This document shows positions 21,897 through 30,262 of a DNA stretch of 32,021 nucleotides, in pieces. Numbering within the stretch: the first letter of the stretch is position 1; each line of letters starts with the position of its first letter. The stretch is from Rhizobium sp. Q54 (GTDB taxonomy: Bacteria; Pseudomonadota; Alphaproteobacteria; Rhizobiales; Xanthobacteraceae). The DNA lies in the NCBI GenBank assembly GCA_945861265.1, contig CAMAUC010000037.1, positions 1 to 32,021 of the forward strand. Direction: 5' to 3'. Made by a program: the position numbers and the translations under genes. Under the pieces are notes generated by a model. It was not told where the DNA came from, ran no database searches, and saw only the letters and a list, made by a program, of their open reading frames with translations.

Positions 21897-23315
21897 CTAG
21901 ATTGCGGTGGCCGGCCTCGCCAGCTCCGACTTCTCCCGCGGCACATAATCGCCGCCGCCGAGTTTGCCGGTGAGCTTGCCATCGCGCACGACAAACTTGC
22001 CGCGCACCATTGTGCTGACCGGCCAGCCTTTCACTTCGATGCCTTCATAGGGCGTGTAGTCGGTGCCGCCGTGCATCAGCTTTTGCGAGATCGTCTCTTT
22101 GCGCTTGGGGTCCCACAGCGCGATGTCGGCGTCCGAGCCGACCGCGATGGTGCCTTTTTTCGGATAAAGCCCATAGGTCTTGGCGTGATTGGTCGATGTC
22201 AGCGCGACGAATTCGTTCAACGTCAGCCGGCCTTTGCTGACGCCTTCGGAAAACAGAATCGGCAGTCGCGTCTCGACGCCGGGAATGCCGTTCGGCACCC
22301 AGCGGAAACTGGTCTTGCCCTTCGGTGCCAGCTTGCCCTGCGGGTCGTCGTAGCGGAACGGGCAGTGGTCGGACGAGAACAGCGAGAAGATGCCTTGCTG
22401 CAAACCTTCCCAGCACGCCACCTGGCTTGCCTTGTCGCGCGGCGGCGGCGAACAGACATATTTCGCGCCTTCCATGTTCAGCCCGTCCATGTCCTTCTCG
22501 GTCAGCATCAGATATTGCGGGCAGGTCTCGCCGTAGATCGTCAAGCCGCGCGACCGCGCCCGCGCGATCTCGTCCATCGCCTCGCGGTTCGACACATGCA
22601 CGATCATGATCGGCACGTCGATCAGTTCGGCGAGTGAGATAGCGCGGTGCGTCGCCTCGCGCTCGACGGCGATCGGCCGCGACGTGCCGTGATATTTCGT
22701 CTCGGTCTTGCCGGCCTGTTCGAGTCGATCGGTGAGAAAGCGGATGGCGTCGTAATTCTCCGCGTGCACCATCACCATGGCGCCTGTCTCGCGCGCCACG
22801 CTCATGACTTTCAGCATTTCCATATCGGAGAGTGCAAGGCCCTCATAGGTCATGAACACCTTGAACGAGGTGTAGCCGTCGTGGACGAGGGCAGGGAGTT
22901 CCTGACCGAGCACGGCGTCGCTGGCGTCGGCGATGATGAGATGGAAGGAGACGTCGATGTAGCACTGGCCGTCGGCCTTGGCGTGATAGTCCTTCACCAC
23001 CTGACGCAGGCTCTCGCCCTTCTGTTGCATGGCGAAGGGCAGCACCATCGTATTGCCGCCGAAAGCGGCCGAGCGCGTGGCGGAGGCAAAGTCGTCGGCC
23101 ATGACGATACCGGGGCCGGACGGCTGGGCGATGTGCACATGGCTGTCGATGCCGCCGGGCAAAACCAGAAGGCCGGTAGCGTCGACGATCTCGGTGGCCG
23201 TGCCGAGATCGGCACCCAGCGCCGTGATCTTGCCGCCGGCAATGCCGACATCGCAGGCGAAGGTATCGGAGGCGGTCGCCACCGTGCCGCCGCGGATAAT
23301 GGTATCGAAAATCAT
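21897..23315 (-). CDS. hydA: Dihydropyrimidinase / D-hydantoinase
   Basis: This 472-residue cyclic amidohydrolase opens the ring of dihydrouracil, dihydrothymine or 5-substituted hydantoins to N-carbamoyl acids. The binuclear metal site is complete: H59 and H61 in GGIDSHVHIAQP, carboxylated K152 in YTSFKVFMTY, H184 in VHAENYD, H240 in IVHVSNREA and D316 in FSSDHCPF. GKLAPKGKTSFRWVPNGIPGVETRLP near the C-terminus is typical. I see no carbamoylase or dihydropyrimidine dehydrogenase nearby, so the pathway is incomplete here. It is the first gene of a three-gene minus-strand operon and diverges from slyX across 87 bp. Confidence 0.93.
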   Translation of the reverse strand: MIFDTIIRGGTVATASDTFACDVGIAGGKITALGADLGTATEIVDATGLLVLPGGIDSHVHIAQPSGPGIVMADDFASATRSAAFGGNTMVLPFAMQQKGESLRQVVKDYHAKADGQCYIDVSFHLIIADASDAVLGQELPALVHDGYTSFKVFMTYEGLALSDMEMLKVMSVARETGAMVMVHAENYDAIRFLTDRLEQAGKTETKYHGTSRPIAVEREATHRAISLAELIDVPIMIVHVSNREAMDEIARARSRGLTIYGETCPQYLMLTEKDMDGLNMEGAKYVCSPPPRDKASQVACWEGLQQGIFSLFSSDHCPFRYDDPQGKLAPKGKTSFRWVPNGIPGVETRLPILFSEGVSKGRLTLNEFVALTSTNHAKTYGLYPKKGTIAVGSDADIALWDPKRKETISQKLMHGGTDYTPYEGIEVKGWPVSTMVRGKFVVRDGKLTGKLGGGDYVPREKSELARPATAI

Positions 23316-23402
23316 GCTGTCTCCCGTTCCGGCGGCAGTATTTCAGACTTTTGCCGCGGGTGCGATATGATCGCCTGCATCGCAGCCGGGCAGGAAACGA
23401 CC

Positions 23403-23624
23403 ATGGATGAGACCGAAACGCTGCGCGCCCGCGTCGAGGCGCTGGAGATCGCCCGCGCCCATCAGGAGCGCGTCGCCGAGGATCTCAGCGAGGCGCTGGC
23501 GGCGCAGTGGAAGCAGATCGAGGCGCTCAACCGCCAGGTGGCGCGGCTTTCCGACCAGCTCCAGGAAGCGCAGAGCGCGGGTGGGGGCGGCGAGACCCCG
23601 GACCCGCCGCCGCCGCACTACTGA
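23403..23624 (+). CDS. slyX: SlyX family protein
   Basis: This 73-residue coiled-coil protein begins TLRARVEALEIARAHQERVAEDLSEALAAQW and ends in a Gly/Pro tail (TPDPPPPHY). A heptad-like Leu/Ala pattern followed by a C-terminal PPHY is the signature of SlyX, a conserved small protein of unknown function. The ATG at 23403 is preceded by AGGAAACGACC; the upstream ATG at 23367 lacks a comparable site. It lies between hydA (divergent) and the hydratase gene and has no evident functional link to either. Confidence 0.88.
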   Translation: MDETETLRARVEALEIARAHQERVAEDLSEALAAQWKQIEALNRQVARLSDQLQEAQSAGGGGETPDPPPPHY

Positions 23625-23735
23625 CGGCGGTGCCGCGCCTTTCCGGCGCATGACCGCCGCGCGCGATTGCCGCGTCAGCCCCATTTTCATTTCCCGCCAG
23701 AGACGCTAGAGCAAAATAAACAAGGGGGAACGCCG

Positions 23736-24518
23736 ATGCTGTCCGAAGCCGATCGTAAAAAGTGCGCCGATATTCTGGAAAATGCCCAGAAGGAGCACAA
23801 GCAGGCCACGCCGTTCTCGCAGACATTCCCGGCCATCACGATCGAGGACTCTTATGCGATCTCGGCCGAGGTCGCGCGCCGCAAGATCGCCGCCGGCGCC
23901 AAGCTGATCGGCCACAAGGTCGGCCTGACCTCCAAGGCGATGCAGCGTTCCTCGATGATCGACGAGCCGGATTATGGCTACATCCTCGACGACCAGATGA
24001 TTGGCGACGGCGCCAAGGTGCTGCACGCGAATTTCTGCAAGCCGCGCGTCGAGGTCGAACTGGCCTTCGTCATGGGCAAGAGGCTTGAAGGGCCGGGCGT
24101 CGGCCTCGCCGACGTGCTGCGCGCCACCGAATATGTGATCCCGGCGATCGAGATCGTTGATGCGCGGCTCGCCGATCCGCGCAAGATCGTCGACACGGTG
24201 GCCGACAACGGCGCCGCCGCCGGCATCGCGCTCGGCGGCCGTCCGGTCGGTCCGCTGGATGTCGACCTGCGCTGGGTCGGCGGCATCATGTACAAGAATT
24301 CCGAAATCGAGGAGACGGGTCTCGCCGCCGGCGTGCTCGGCCATCCGGCGCTCGGCGTTGCCTGGCTCGCCAACAAGATTTGCCAGCTTGGCCACGCGCT
24401 CGAGCCCGGCCATATCGTGCTGGCCGGTTCGTTCACCCGCGTGGTGTTCGCGCAAAAGGGCGATACCGTCCACGCCGATTACGGACCGCTCGGCGGCATC
24501 GCCATCCAGTTCATCTAG
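23736..24518 (+). CDS. HpaH-like 2-oxo-hept-4-ene-1,7-dioate (2-oxopent-4-enoate) hydratase
   Basis: This 260-residue member of the FAA-hydrolase/MhpD hydratase fold adds water to a 2-hydroxydienoate or 2-oxo-enoate from meta-cleavage and gives a 4-hydroxy-2-oxoacid. The metal-binding acidic residues are E106 and E108 in KPRVEVELAFVMG and E139 in VIPAIEIVDAR; LIGHKVGLTSKAMQ carries the conserved Lys near residue 61. The length fits HpaH. The ATG at 23736 follows AAGGGGGAA. It is followed by an HpaI-like aldolase after 30 bases, the same order of steps as in homoprotocatechuate degradation, so the C7 diacid substrate is likely but not certain. Confidence 0.88.
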   Translation: MLSEADRKKCADILENAQKEHKQATPFSQTFPAITIEDSYAISAEVARRKIAAGAKLIGHKVGLTSKAMQRSSMIDEPDYGYILDDQMIGDGAKVLHANFCKPRVEVELAFVMGKRLEGPGVGLADVLRATEYVIPAIEIVDARLADPRKIVDTVADNGAAAGIALGGRPVGPLDVDLRWVGGIMYKNSEIEETGLAAGVLGHPALGVAWLANKICQLGHALEPGHIVLAGSFTRVVFAQKGDTVHADYGPLGGIAIQFI

Positions 24519-24548
24519 CGCCGATCGAAAAAACGAGGGGAAGAAACA

Positions 24549-25319
24549 ATGCCGGAATTCAGGCGCAACGCGTTCAAGGCCGCCGTCAAGGCCAAGAAGC
24601 TCCAGATCGGCTTTTGGCAGTCGCTGTGCAGCAATATCGGCGCCGAGATCTGCTCGGACTCCGGCTTCGACTGGCTGCTGCTCGACACCGAGCATTCGCC
24701 GAACGAAATTCCCGACCTCTTGTCGCAATTGCAGGCGATCGAGCTGGGCACCGCGACGGCGATTGTCCGTCCAGCCTGGAACGACGCCGTGATCATCAAG
24801 CGCTGCCTCGATATCGGCGCGCAGACGCTGCTCATTCCCTATGTGCAGAATCCCGAGGAGGCGAAAGCCGCCGTCGCCGCGACGCGCTATCCGCCGCACG
24901 GCATTCGCGGCGTTTCGGTCGCTGCGCGCGCCAGCCGCTATGGCCGCGTCGCCGGTTATCTGACCAAGGCCAACGATGAAATCTGCGTGCTGGTGCAGGT
25001 CGAAACCGGCCACGCGCTGGCGCAGATCGAAGCCATTGCCAAGGTCGATGGCGTCGATGGCGTCTTCATCGGCCCGTCCGATCTGGCCGCCTCGCTCGGC
25101 CATGTCGGCAATCCGCAGCACGCCGACGTGCAGGCGGCGATGAAGAACGCGGTCGAACGGCTGACCGCGATCGGGGTGCCGGCCGGTATCCTCACCGGCA
25201 ATGAGGAAGAAGCCCGCCGCTATATCGACTGGGGTTACCTTTTCGTCGCGGTGGGCTCCGATGTCGGCCTGCTCGCCAAAGGGGCGGATACGCTGGCGAA
25301 AAAGTTCAAATCGGCCTGA
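24549..25319 (+). CDS. HpcH/HpaI-family aldolase (4-hydroxy-2-oxo-diacid aldolase)
   Basis: This 256-residue class II, metal-dependent aldolase cleaves 4-hydroxy-2-oxo acids to pyruvate and an aldehyde. Active-site residues are H49 (LLLDTEHSPNE), R74 (AIVRPAWND), and metal ligands E152 (VQVETG) and D178 (IGPSDLAASLG). RYPPHGIRGVS is another family hallmark. The strong GAGGGGAAGAAACA site sits before the ATG. It should act on the hydratase product. A stretch of six T bases follows 10 bases after the stop, in a 180-bp gap before the transporter genes, so the pair may be partly separate from livGF. Confidence 0.92.
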   Translation: MPEFRRNAFKAAVKAKKLQIGFWQSLCSNIGAEICSDSGFDWLLLDTEHSPNEIPDLLSQLQAIELGTATAIVRPAWNDAVIIKRCLDIGAQTLLIPYVQNPEEAKAAVAATRYPPHGIRGVSVAARASRYGRVAGYLTKANDEICVLVQVETGHALAQIEAIAKVDGVDGVFIGPSDLAASLGHVGNPQHADVQAAMKNAVERLTAIGVPAGILTGNEEEARRYIDWGYLFVAVGSDVGLLAKGADTLAKKFKSA

Positions 25320-25499
25320 CCGGCCCGGCTTTTTTGCTGCAAATTTTGCCAACCGGCCCCGCGTGCCTGAAGTCTAAGCAGGCGGGGCAAGCTTTCAGGT
25401 ATTTGCAATTCCCAATCCATATGAAATAACAGCCCCTTAGACGCTCTTGCCAGCAGGCGAAAACTGCGGGATATCGAGCGCCGAGGGGAACGCCGCGTA
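25320..25499 (+). promoter_or_regulatory. Gap before livG: T-tract, inverted repeat and possible promoter
   Basis: Shortly after the aldolase stop there is a GC-rich stretch followed by six T bases at 25330-25335, a weak terminator candidate. GCCCCGC at 25356-25362 pairs with GCGGGGC at 25382-25388. A possible promoter (TTGCAA, 17 bases, ATAACA, about 25406-25434) lies downstream. These suggest a separate transcription start for the transporter genes, but each element is weak. Confidence 0.35.
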
Positions 25500-26255
25500 A
25501 TGAGTGCCGACATCATCCTCGAAACCGAGGGACTGACCAAAGAATTCGCCGGATTTGCCGCCGTCGGTGGGGTCGATCTGCGCGTCGCGCGCGGCAGCAT
25601 CCACGCGCTCATCGGGCCGAATGGCGCGGGCAAGACCACCTGCTTCAATCTGCTGACGAAATTCTTGAGCCCGACGCGCGGCCGCATCGTCTTCAAGGGG
25701 CAGGATATTACGGCGATGCAGCCGGCCGACGTCGCCCGCCTCGGCCTGGTGCGCTCGTTCCAGATTTCCGCCGTCTTCCCGCACATGACCGTTCTGGAAA
25801 ATGTCCGCATCGCCTTGCAGCGGTTGCGCGGCAATTCGATGGACTTCTGGCGCTCGCGCAGCGTTCTCGATCAATACAATAACAAAGCGATGGAACTGAT
25901 CGCCGATGTCGGTCTGTCCGATTTTTCCAACTGGACCGCGGTCGAATTGCCGTACGGCCGCAAGCGCGCGCTGGAAATCGCCACCACTTTGGCGCTCGAC
26001 CCGGAAATGCTGCTGCTCGACGAACCGACCGCCGGCATGGGGCATGAGGACATCGCGCGCATCGCGCAACTGATCAAGCGCGTCGCGGCCAACCGCACGG
26101 TGCTGATGGTCGAGCATAATCTCTCGGTCGTCGCCGACCTTTCGGACACCATTACCGTGCTGACCCGCGGCCGCGTGCTTGCCGAGGGCGATTACGCCAC
26201 CGTGTCGAACAATCCGGACGTGCGCGAAGCCTATATGGGTGTTGGACATGCTTGA
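25500..26255 (+). CDS. livG: ABC transporter ATP-binding protein, LivG type
   Basis: This 251-residue ATPase powers import of a branched-chain-amino-acid-family substrate, here probably an aromatic acid. Walker A is GPNGAGKTT at 39-47 and Walker B LLLDEPTAGM at 171-180, with the LivG-type insertion around NSMDFWRSR. The signature region reads LPYGRKRALEI at 150-160 instead of LSYGxQR, a variant I recognise in this subfamily. GAGGGG lies 12 bases before the ATG. It overlaps livF by eight bases. The symbol reflects family type; the substrate is not leucine by evidence here. Confidence 0.92.
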   Translation: MSADIILETEGLTKEFAGFAAVGGVDLRVARGSIHALIGPNGAGKTTCFNLLTKFLSPTRGRIVFKGQDITAMQPADVARLGLVRSFQISAVFPHMTVLENVRIALQRLRGNSMDFWRSRSVLDQYNNKAMELIADVGLSDFSNWTAVELPYGRKRALEIATTLALDPEMLLLDEPTAGMGHEDIARIAQLIKRVAANRTVLMVEHNLSVVADLSDTITVLTRGRVLAEGDYATVSNNPDVREAYMGVGHA

Positions 26256-26964
26256 CGTCACCGCCCCGCTGCTCGCGGTCAAGGAATTGCAGGCCTGGTA
26301 CGGCGAGTCGCACATTCTGCACGGTGTGGATTTTGACGTCCGCGAAGGCGAGGTGGTCACGCTGCTTGGTCGCAACGGCGCAGGCAAGACCACGACGATG
26401 AAATCGATCATGGGCATTGTCGGCCAGCGCACCGGTTCGGTGCGTTTCGAGGGCAATGAACTGATCGGCAAGCAGTCGAACCAGATCGCCCGCGCCGGCA
26501 TCGCGCTGTGCCCGGAAGAGCGCGGCATTTTCGCCAGCCTCAGCGTTGAGGAGAACCTGCTGCTGCCGCCGGTGATCCGGCCGGGCGGGCTGTCGCTCGA
26601 CAAGATTTTCGAGCTGTTTCCCAACCTGAAGGAGCGGCTCGGCTCCAGCCAGGGCACCAAATTGTCCGGCGGCGAGCAGCAAATGCTGGCGATCGGCCGT
26701 ATTTTGCGCACCGGCGCGCGGCTGCTGCTGCTCGACGAGCCGACCGAAGGTCTTGCGCCTGTCATCATCCAGCAGATCGGCAAGACTATAAGGTCGCTCA
26801 AGCAGCAGGGCTTCACGATTCTTCTGGTCGAACAGAATTTCCGTTTCGCCTCGACCGTGGCGGACCGGTATTACGTGATGGAGCACGGCCGTATCATCGA
26901 CCAGTTCTCGAACTCGGAACTGGATGCCAACGTCGAGAAGTTGCACGAATATCTTGGTGTCTAG
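26248..26964 (+). CDS. livF: ABC transporter ATP-binding protein, LivF type
   Basis: This 238-residue second ATPase forms a heterodimer with the LivG-type subunit. Walker A is GRNGAGKTT at 41-49, the Q-loop region leads to PEERGIFASLSVEENL, the signature is canonical LSGGEQQ at 139-145, and Walker B is LLLLDEPTEGLAP at 159-171. The ATG at 26248 lies inside the livG end (eight-base overlap), so the subunits are translationally coupled. The gene ends 36 bases before the binding-protein gene. Confidence 0.93.
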   Translation: MLDVTAPLLAVKELQAWYGESHILHGVDFDVREGEVVTLLGRNGAGKTTTMKSIMGIVGQRTGSVRFEGNELIGKQSNQIARAGIALCPEERGIFASLSVEENLLLPPVIRPGGLSLDKIFELFPNLKERLGSSQGTKLSGGEQQMLAIGRILRTGARLLLLDEPTEGLAPVIIQQIGKTIRSLKQQGFTILLVEQNFRFASTVADRYYVMEHGRIIDQFSNSELDANVEKLHEYLGV

Positions 26965-27000
26965 GTTTAACGCTTCACAACAAACCGGAGGAATGCATCC

Positions 27001-28212
27001 ATGAAAAAGACTTTAGGTCTGGCGGCACTGACCGCCATGCTGCTCGGCGGCGCGGCGCATGCGCAGCAGGTTACCGTCAAGGTCGGCGTGCTCAGCGACA
27101 TGTCGAGCCTTTATTCCGATATCGGCGGCGCCGGTTCGGTCGCGGCTGCCAAACTCGCCATCGCCGACTTCGCCAAGGCTAACCCGAACGTCAAGGTCGA
27201 ACTGGTCTCGGGCGACCATCAGAACAAGCCGGACGTCGGTTCGCAGCTTGCCAACCAATGGTATGACGTCGACAAGGTCGACATGATCATCGATACGCCG
27301 AATTCCGGCGTGGCGCTGGCGGTCAGCCAGATCACCACCACCAAGAACAAGGTGTTCGTCGTCTCCGGCGCCGCCGCGTCCGACCTCACCGGTCCGAAGT
27401 GCAATGCCAATACCGTTCACTGGACCTACGATACCTGGATGTTGGCCAACGGCACCGGCAAGGCGATCGTGAAGACCGGCGGCGATAGCTGGTTCTTCCT
27501 CACTGCCGATTACGCTTTCGGCCATGCACTCGAACGCGACACCATGGCGGCGGTCGAAAAGAACGGCGGCAAGGTGCTCGGCAAAGTGCGCCACCCGCTT
27601 AACACCAACGACTTCTCCTCATTCTTGCTGCAGGCGCAGGCCTCGAAGGCCAAGATCGTTGGTCTTGCCAATGCCGGTGGCGACACCATCAACGCGATCA
27701 AGGCCGGCGCTGAATTCGGCCTCACCAAGGGCGGCCAGAAGTTCGCCGGCCTGCTGGTGTTCGCCTCTGACGTCAACGCGCTCGGCCTCGCTACCGCGCA
27801 GGGCCTGACGCTCACTGAGACCTGGTATTGGGATCTCAACGACGCCAACCGCGCCTGGACCAAGCGCTGGCAGGCCGAACGCAACGCGGCCGGCAAGTTC
27901 CCGACCATGGTGCAGGCCGGCGTCTATTCGGGCCTGACCCACTATCTCAAGTCGGTCGCGGCGCTCAAGAGCGGCGCCGACGGCAAGGCGGTCGTGGAGG
28001 AGATGAAGAAGCTGCCGACCGACGACGTGCTGTTCGGCAAGGGCTCGATCCGCGCCGACGGCCGCAAGGTGCATCCGGCCTATCTGCTCGAAGTGAAGGC
28101 GCCGGCCGAGTCGAAGCATCCCGGCGACTTCTACCATGTGCGCGCCACCATCCCGGCCGACGAAGCGTTCCGTCCGCTGGCGGAAGGCAACTGCCCGCTG
28201 GTCAAGGGCTAA
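27001..28212 (+). CDS. Periplasmic branched-chain/aromatic-type substrate-binding protein
   Basis: This 403-residue type I periplasmic binding protein (Peripla_BP_6) serves the adjacent Liv-type transporter. A Sec signal peptide (MKKTLGLAALTAMLLGGAAHA) is followed by VTVKVGVLSDMSSLYSDIGGAGSV, the usual first strand and ligand-loop start. A lobe with VFVVSGAAASDLTG and the hinge region then follow. CCGGAGGA provides a good ribosome-binding site. Such proteins beside dioxygenase and hydratase genes often bind aromatic acids rather than leucine; the ligand here is not decided from sequence. A hairpin follows before the permease genes, which may let it be made in excess. Confidence 0.92.
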   Translation: MKKTLGLAALTAMLLGGAAHAQQVTVKVGVLSDMSSLYSDIGGAGSVAAAKLAIADFAKANPNVKVELVSGDHQNKPDVGSQLANQWYDVDKVDMIIDTPNSGVALAVSQITTTKNKVFVVSGAAASDLTGPKCNANTVHWTYDTWMLANGTGKAIVKTGGDSWFFLTADYAFGHALERDTMAAVEKNGGKVLGKVRHPLNTNDFSSFLLQAQASKAKIVGLANAGGDTINAIKAGAEFGLTKGGQKFAGLLVFASDVNALGLATAQGLTLTETWYWDLNDANRAWTKRWQAERNAAGKFPTMVQAGVYSGLTHYLKSVAALKSGADGKAVVEEMKKLPTDDVLFGKGSIRADGRKVHPAYLLEVKAPAESKHPGDFYHVRATIPADEAFRPLAEGNCPLVKG

Positions 28213-28226
28213 TAACCTCGAAACAA

Positions 28227-28253
28227 GAGGGGCGGGCCTTAGGTCCGCCCCTC
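28227..28253 (+). promoter_or_regulatory. Strong hairpin between binding protein and permease genes
   Basis: GAGGGGCGGGCC at 28227-28238 pairs with GGTCCGCCCCTC at 28242-28253, twelve pairs with one G-T, around a three-base loop. No full T-run follows. It is placed as in many ABC operons where a partial terminator or RNA-protecting stem raises receptor mRNA above permease mRNA. Confidence 0.6.
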
Positions 28254-28269
28254 GCTTCGGTAACAACGC

Positions 28270-29181
28270 ATGTTTGAAATCTGCCTACCTGTCCTTCTCG
28301 GGGGAAAATGCATCCCCTCGGGTGCATTGTTCGGCCAGTTGTTGATCGGGCTGATCAACGGCTCATTCTATGCATTGCTCAGTCTGGGGCTGGCCGTCAT
28401 TTTCGGCATGCTCAACATCATCAATTTCAGTCACGGCGCCCAATATATGCTGGGCGCGTTTGTCGCTTACCTGATGCTGCAATATTCCGGGCTCGGCTAC
28501 TGGCCTGCGCTGATCATCGCGCCGCTGATCGTTGGCCTGACCGGTGTGATTATCGAGCGCGTGTTCCTGCAATGGCTGTACAAGCTCGACCATCTTTACG
28601 GCCTGCTGCTGACCTTCGGGCTGGCGCTGATCATCGAAGGCGTTGTGCGCAATCAGTACGGCTCGGCCGGCTTGCCTTACACGATGCCGGACTCGCTGCG
28701 CGGCGGTCAGAACCTCGGCTTCATGTTCCTGCCGAATTACCGCGCCTGGGTGATCGTCGCCTCGCTCGGGGTCTGCATCGGCACCTGGTTCGTGATCGAG
28801 CGCACGCGGCTTGGCGCTTATCTGCGCGCCGCGACGGAAAATCCGACTTTGGTGCGCGCCTTCGGCATCAACGTGCCGGTCATGATCACGTTGACCTACG
28901 GCTTCGGTGTCGCGCTCGCCGCTTTCGCCGGCGTGATGGCGGCTCCCATTTATAACGTCTCGCCGCAGATGGGCTCGGAACTGATTATCGTCGTGTTCGC
29001 CGTGGTGGTGATCGGCGGCATGGGCTCGATCCTCGGCGCCATCGTCACCGGCTTCGGTCTCGGCGTTGTCGAGGGCCTGACCAAGGTGTTCTTCCCTGAA
29101 GCGTCCAACACGGTGATCTTCGTTATCATGGCCATTGTCCTGCTGGTCCGCCCGGCCGGTCTGTTCGGTCGGAGGGCCTGA
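28270..29181 (+). CDS. livH: ABC transporter permease, LivH type
   Basis: This 303-residue inner-membrane permease has about eight helices. GLINGSFYALLSLGLAVIFGMLNIINFSHG near the N-terminus is the LivH hallmark; the cytoplasmic EAA-like loop is in RTRLGAYLRAATENPTLVRAFGI; and a helix with GGMGSILGAIVTGFGLGVVEGL follows. The start at 28270 has only a weak upstream site; the ATG lies 17 bases after the hairpin. The first dozen or so residues before the first helix are unusual (ICLPVLLGGKCIPSG), so a start slightly downstream is possible. It overlaps livM by one base. Confidence 0.9.
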   Translation: MFEICLPVLLGGKCIPSGALFGQLLIGLINGSFYALLSLGLAVIFGMLNIINFSHGAQYMLGAFVAYLMLQYSGLGYWPALIIAPLIVGLTGVIIERVFLQWLYKLDHLYGLLLTFGLALIIEGVVRNQYGSAGLPYTMPDSLRGGQNLGFMFLPNYRAWVIVASLGVCIGTWFVIERTRLGAYLRAATENPTLVRAFGINVPVMITLTYGFGVALAAFAGVMAAPIYNVSPQMGSELIIVVFAVVVIGGMGSILGAIVTGFGLGVVEGLTKVFFPEASNTVIFVIMAIVLLVRPAGLFGRRA

Positions 29182-30155
29182 TGGTACACGCCGCCCCGCC
29201 ATCCCAGGCCGCTGCTGTCAAGCCGCCGTCCTTTCTGCGCGCCAATGCCGAGGCCATCGCCTTCGTCGTCATGGCCGCCGGTCTGATCGTCGCGCCGTTC
29301 TTCACCTATCCGCTGTTTCTGATGCAGGCGATGTGTTTTGCGCTGTTTGCCTGCGCCTTCAACCTGCTGATCGGTTATGTCGGCTTGTTGTCGTTCGGCC
29401 ATGCGCTGTATTTCGGCTGGGCCAGTTATCTCGCCGCTCACGCCGCCAAGGTCTGGGGCCTGACGCCGGAACTGGCGATTCTCACCGGCACCGCGACGGC
29501 GGCAATCCTCGGCCTGGTGGCCGGTTCGCTCGCCATCCGCCGCCAGGGCATTTACTTCGCCATGATCACGCTGGCTTTGGCGCAGATGATGTTCTTCTTC
29601 GCACTGCAAATGAAATTCACCGGCGGCGAAGACGGCATTCAGGCGGTGCCGCGCGGCTATTTATTCGGGCTGATCGATCTCAAGAACGAAGCGGCGATGT
29701 ATATCGTCGTGCTGTTCATCTTTCTCGGCGGGTTCCTGCTCATCTATCGCATCATCCATTCGCCGTTCGGCGAGGTGCTGAAAGCCATCCGCGAAAACGA
29801 GCCGCGCGCCATCTCGCTCGGCTACAAGACCGACCGCTACAAGCTGATCGCCTTCGTCCTGTCGGCGACCATTGCCGGCTGCGCCGGCGCCACCAAGGCC
29901 ATCGTGCTGCAACTGGCCTCGCTCACCGACGTCAACTGGCCGATGTCGGGCGAGGTGGTGCTGATGTCGCTGGTCGGCGGCCTCGGCACCATCTTCGGGC
30001 CGGTGGTCGGCTCGTTCGTCATCCTGCTGATGCAGTACAAACTGTCGGTGGTCGGCGAATGGGTGCTGGTGATCCAGGGCATTATCTTCGTATCGTGCGT
30101 GCTCCTGTTCCGCCGGGGCATCGTCGGCGAGATCGCCGCCCGGTTTAAGGGCTGA
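29181..30155 (+). CDS. livM: ABC transporter permease, LivM type
   Basis: This 324-residue second permease of the Liv-type complex has CAFNLLIGYVGLLSFGHALYFGWASYLAAHA, the standard LivM segment, then GIYFAMITLALAQMMFF and the cytoplasmic loop SPFGEVLKAIRENEPRAISLGY that contacts the ATPases. A short N-terminal polar tail precedes the first helix. Its ATG overlaps the livH stop by one base. A terminator with five T bases follows at 30171-30195, so the transporter transcript probably ends there. Confidence 0.92.
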   Translation: MVHAAPPSQAAAVKPPSFLRANAEAIAFVVMAAGLIVAPFFTYPLFLMQAMCFALFACAFNLLIGYVGLLSFGHALYFGWASYLAAHAAKVWGLTPELAILTGTATAAILGLVAGSLAIRRQGIYFAMITLALAQMMFFFALQMKFTGGEDGIQAVPRGYLFGLIDLKNEAAMYIVVLFIFLGGFLLIYRIIHSPFGEVLKAIRENEPRAISLGYKTDRYKLIAFVLSATIAGCAGATKAIVLQLASLTDVNWPMSGEVVLMSLVGGLGTIFGPVVGSFVILLMQYKLSVVGEWVLVIQGIIFVSCVLLFRRGIVGEIAARFKG

Positions 30156-30170
30156 ATCTAAGGGCTAAGC

Positions 30171-30195
30171 GCCACCCGGGCCGGGCTGGCTTTTT
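30171..30195 (+). terminator. Rho-independent terminator after livM
   Basis: GCCA at 30171-30174 and CCCG at 30175-30178 pair with CGGG at 30182-30185 and TGGC at 30187-30190, with one bulged C, and are followed by TTTTT at 30191-30195. It lies 15 bases after the livM stop and separates the transporter operon from the dioxygenase operon. Confidence 0.6.
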
Positions 30196-30232
30196 GCGCT
30201 AGATCAAGGCGTACCGCGGGCGTCCGCGCAAT

Positions 30233-30252
30233 TTGGTTACGGGAGTAACCAA
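30233..30252. promoter_or_regulatory. Palindrome TTGGTTAC-N4-GTAACCAA at the dioxygenase ribosome-binding site
   Basis: Two perfect 8-bp arms with a four-base spacer end 10 bases before the dioxygenase ATG and overlap the first bases of AAGGAGG. Binding by a dimeric regulator of TetR or MarR type would block transcription just downstream of a promoter, or an RNA hairpin could mask the ribosome-binding site. Which of the two applies cannot be told from sequence. Confidence 0.6.
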
Positions 30253-30262
30253 GGAGGCGGAC

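Noticed and set aside
23706-25352. Minus-strand open frame of 548 codons antisense to the hydratase and aldolase
   Set aside because: Both plus-strand genes have complete active sites and good ribosome-binding sites; the antisense product has no recognisable domain.
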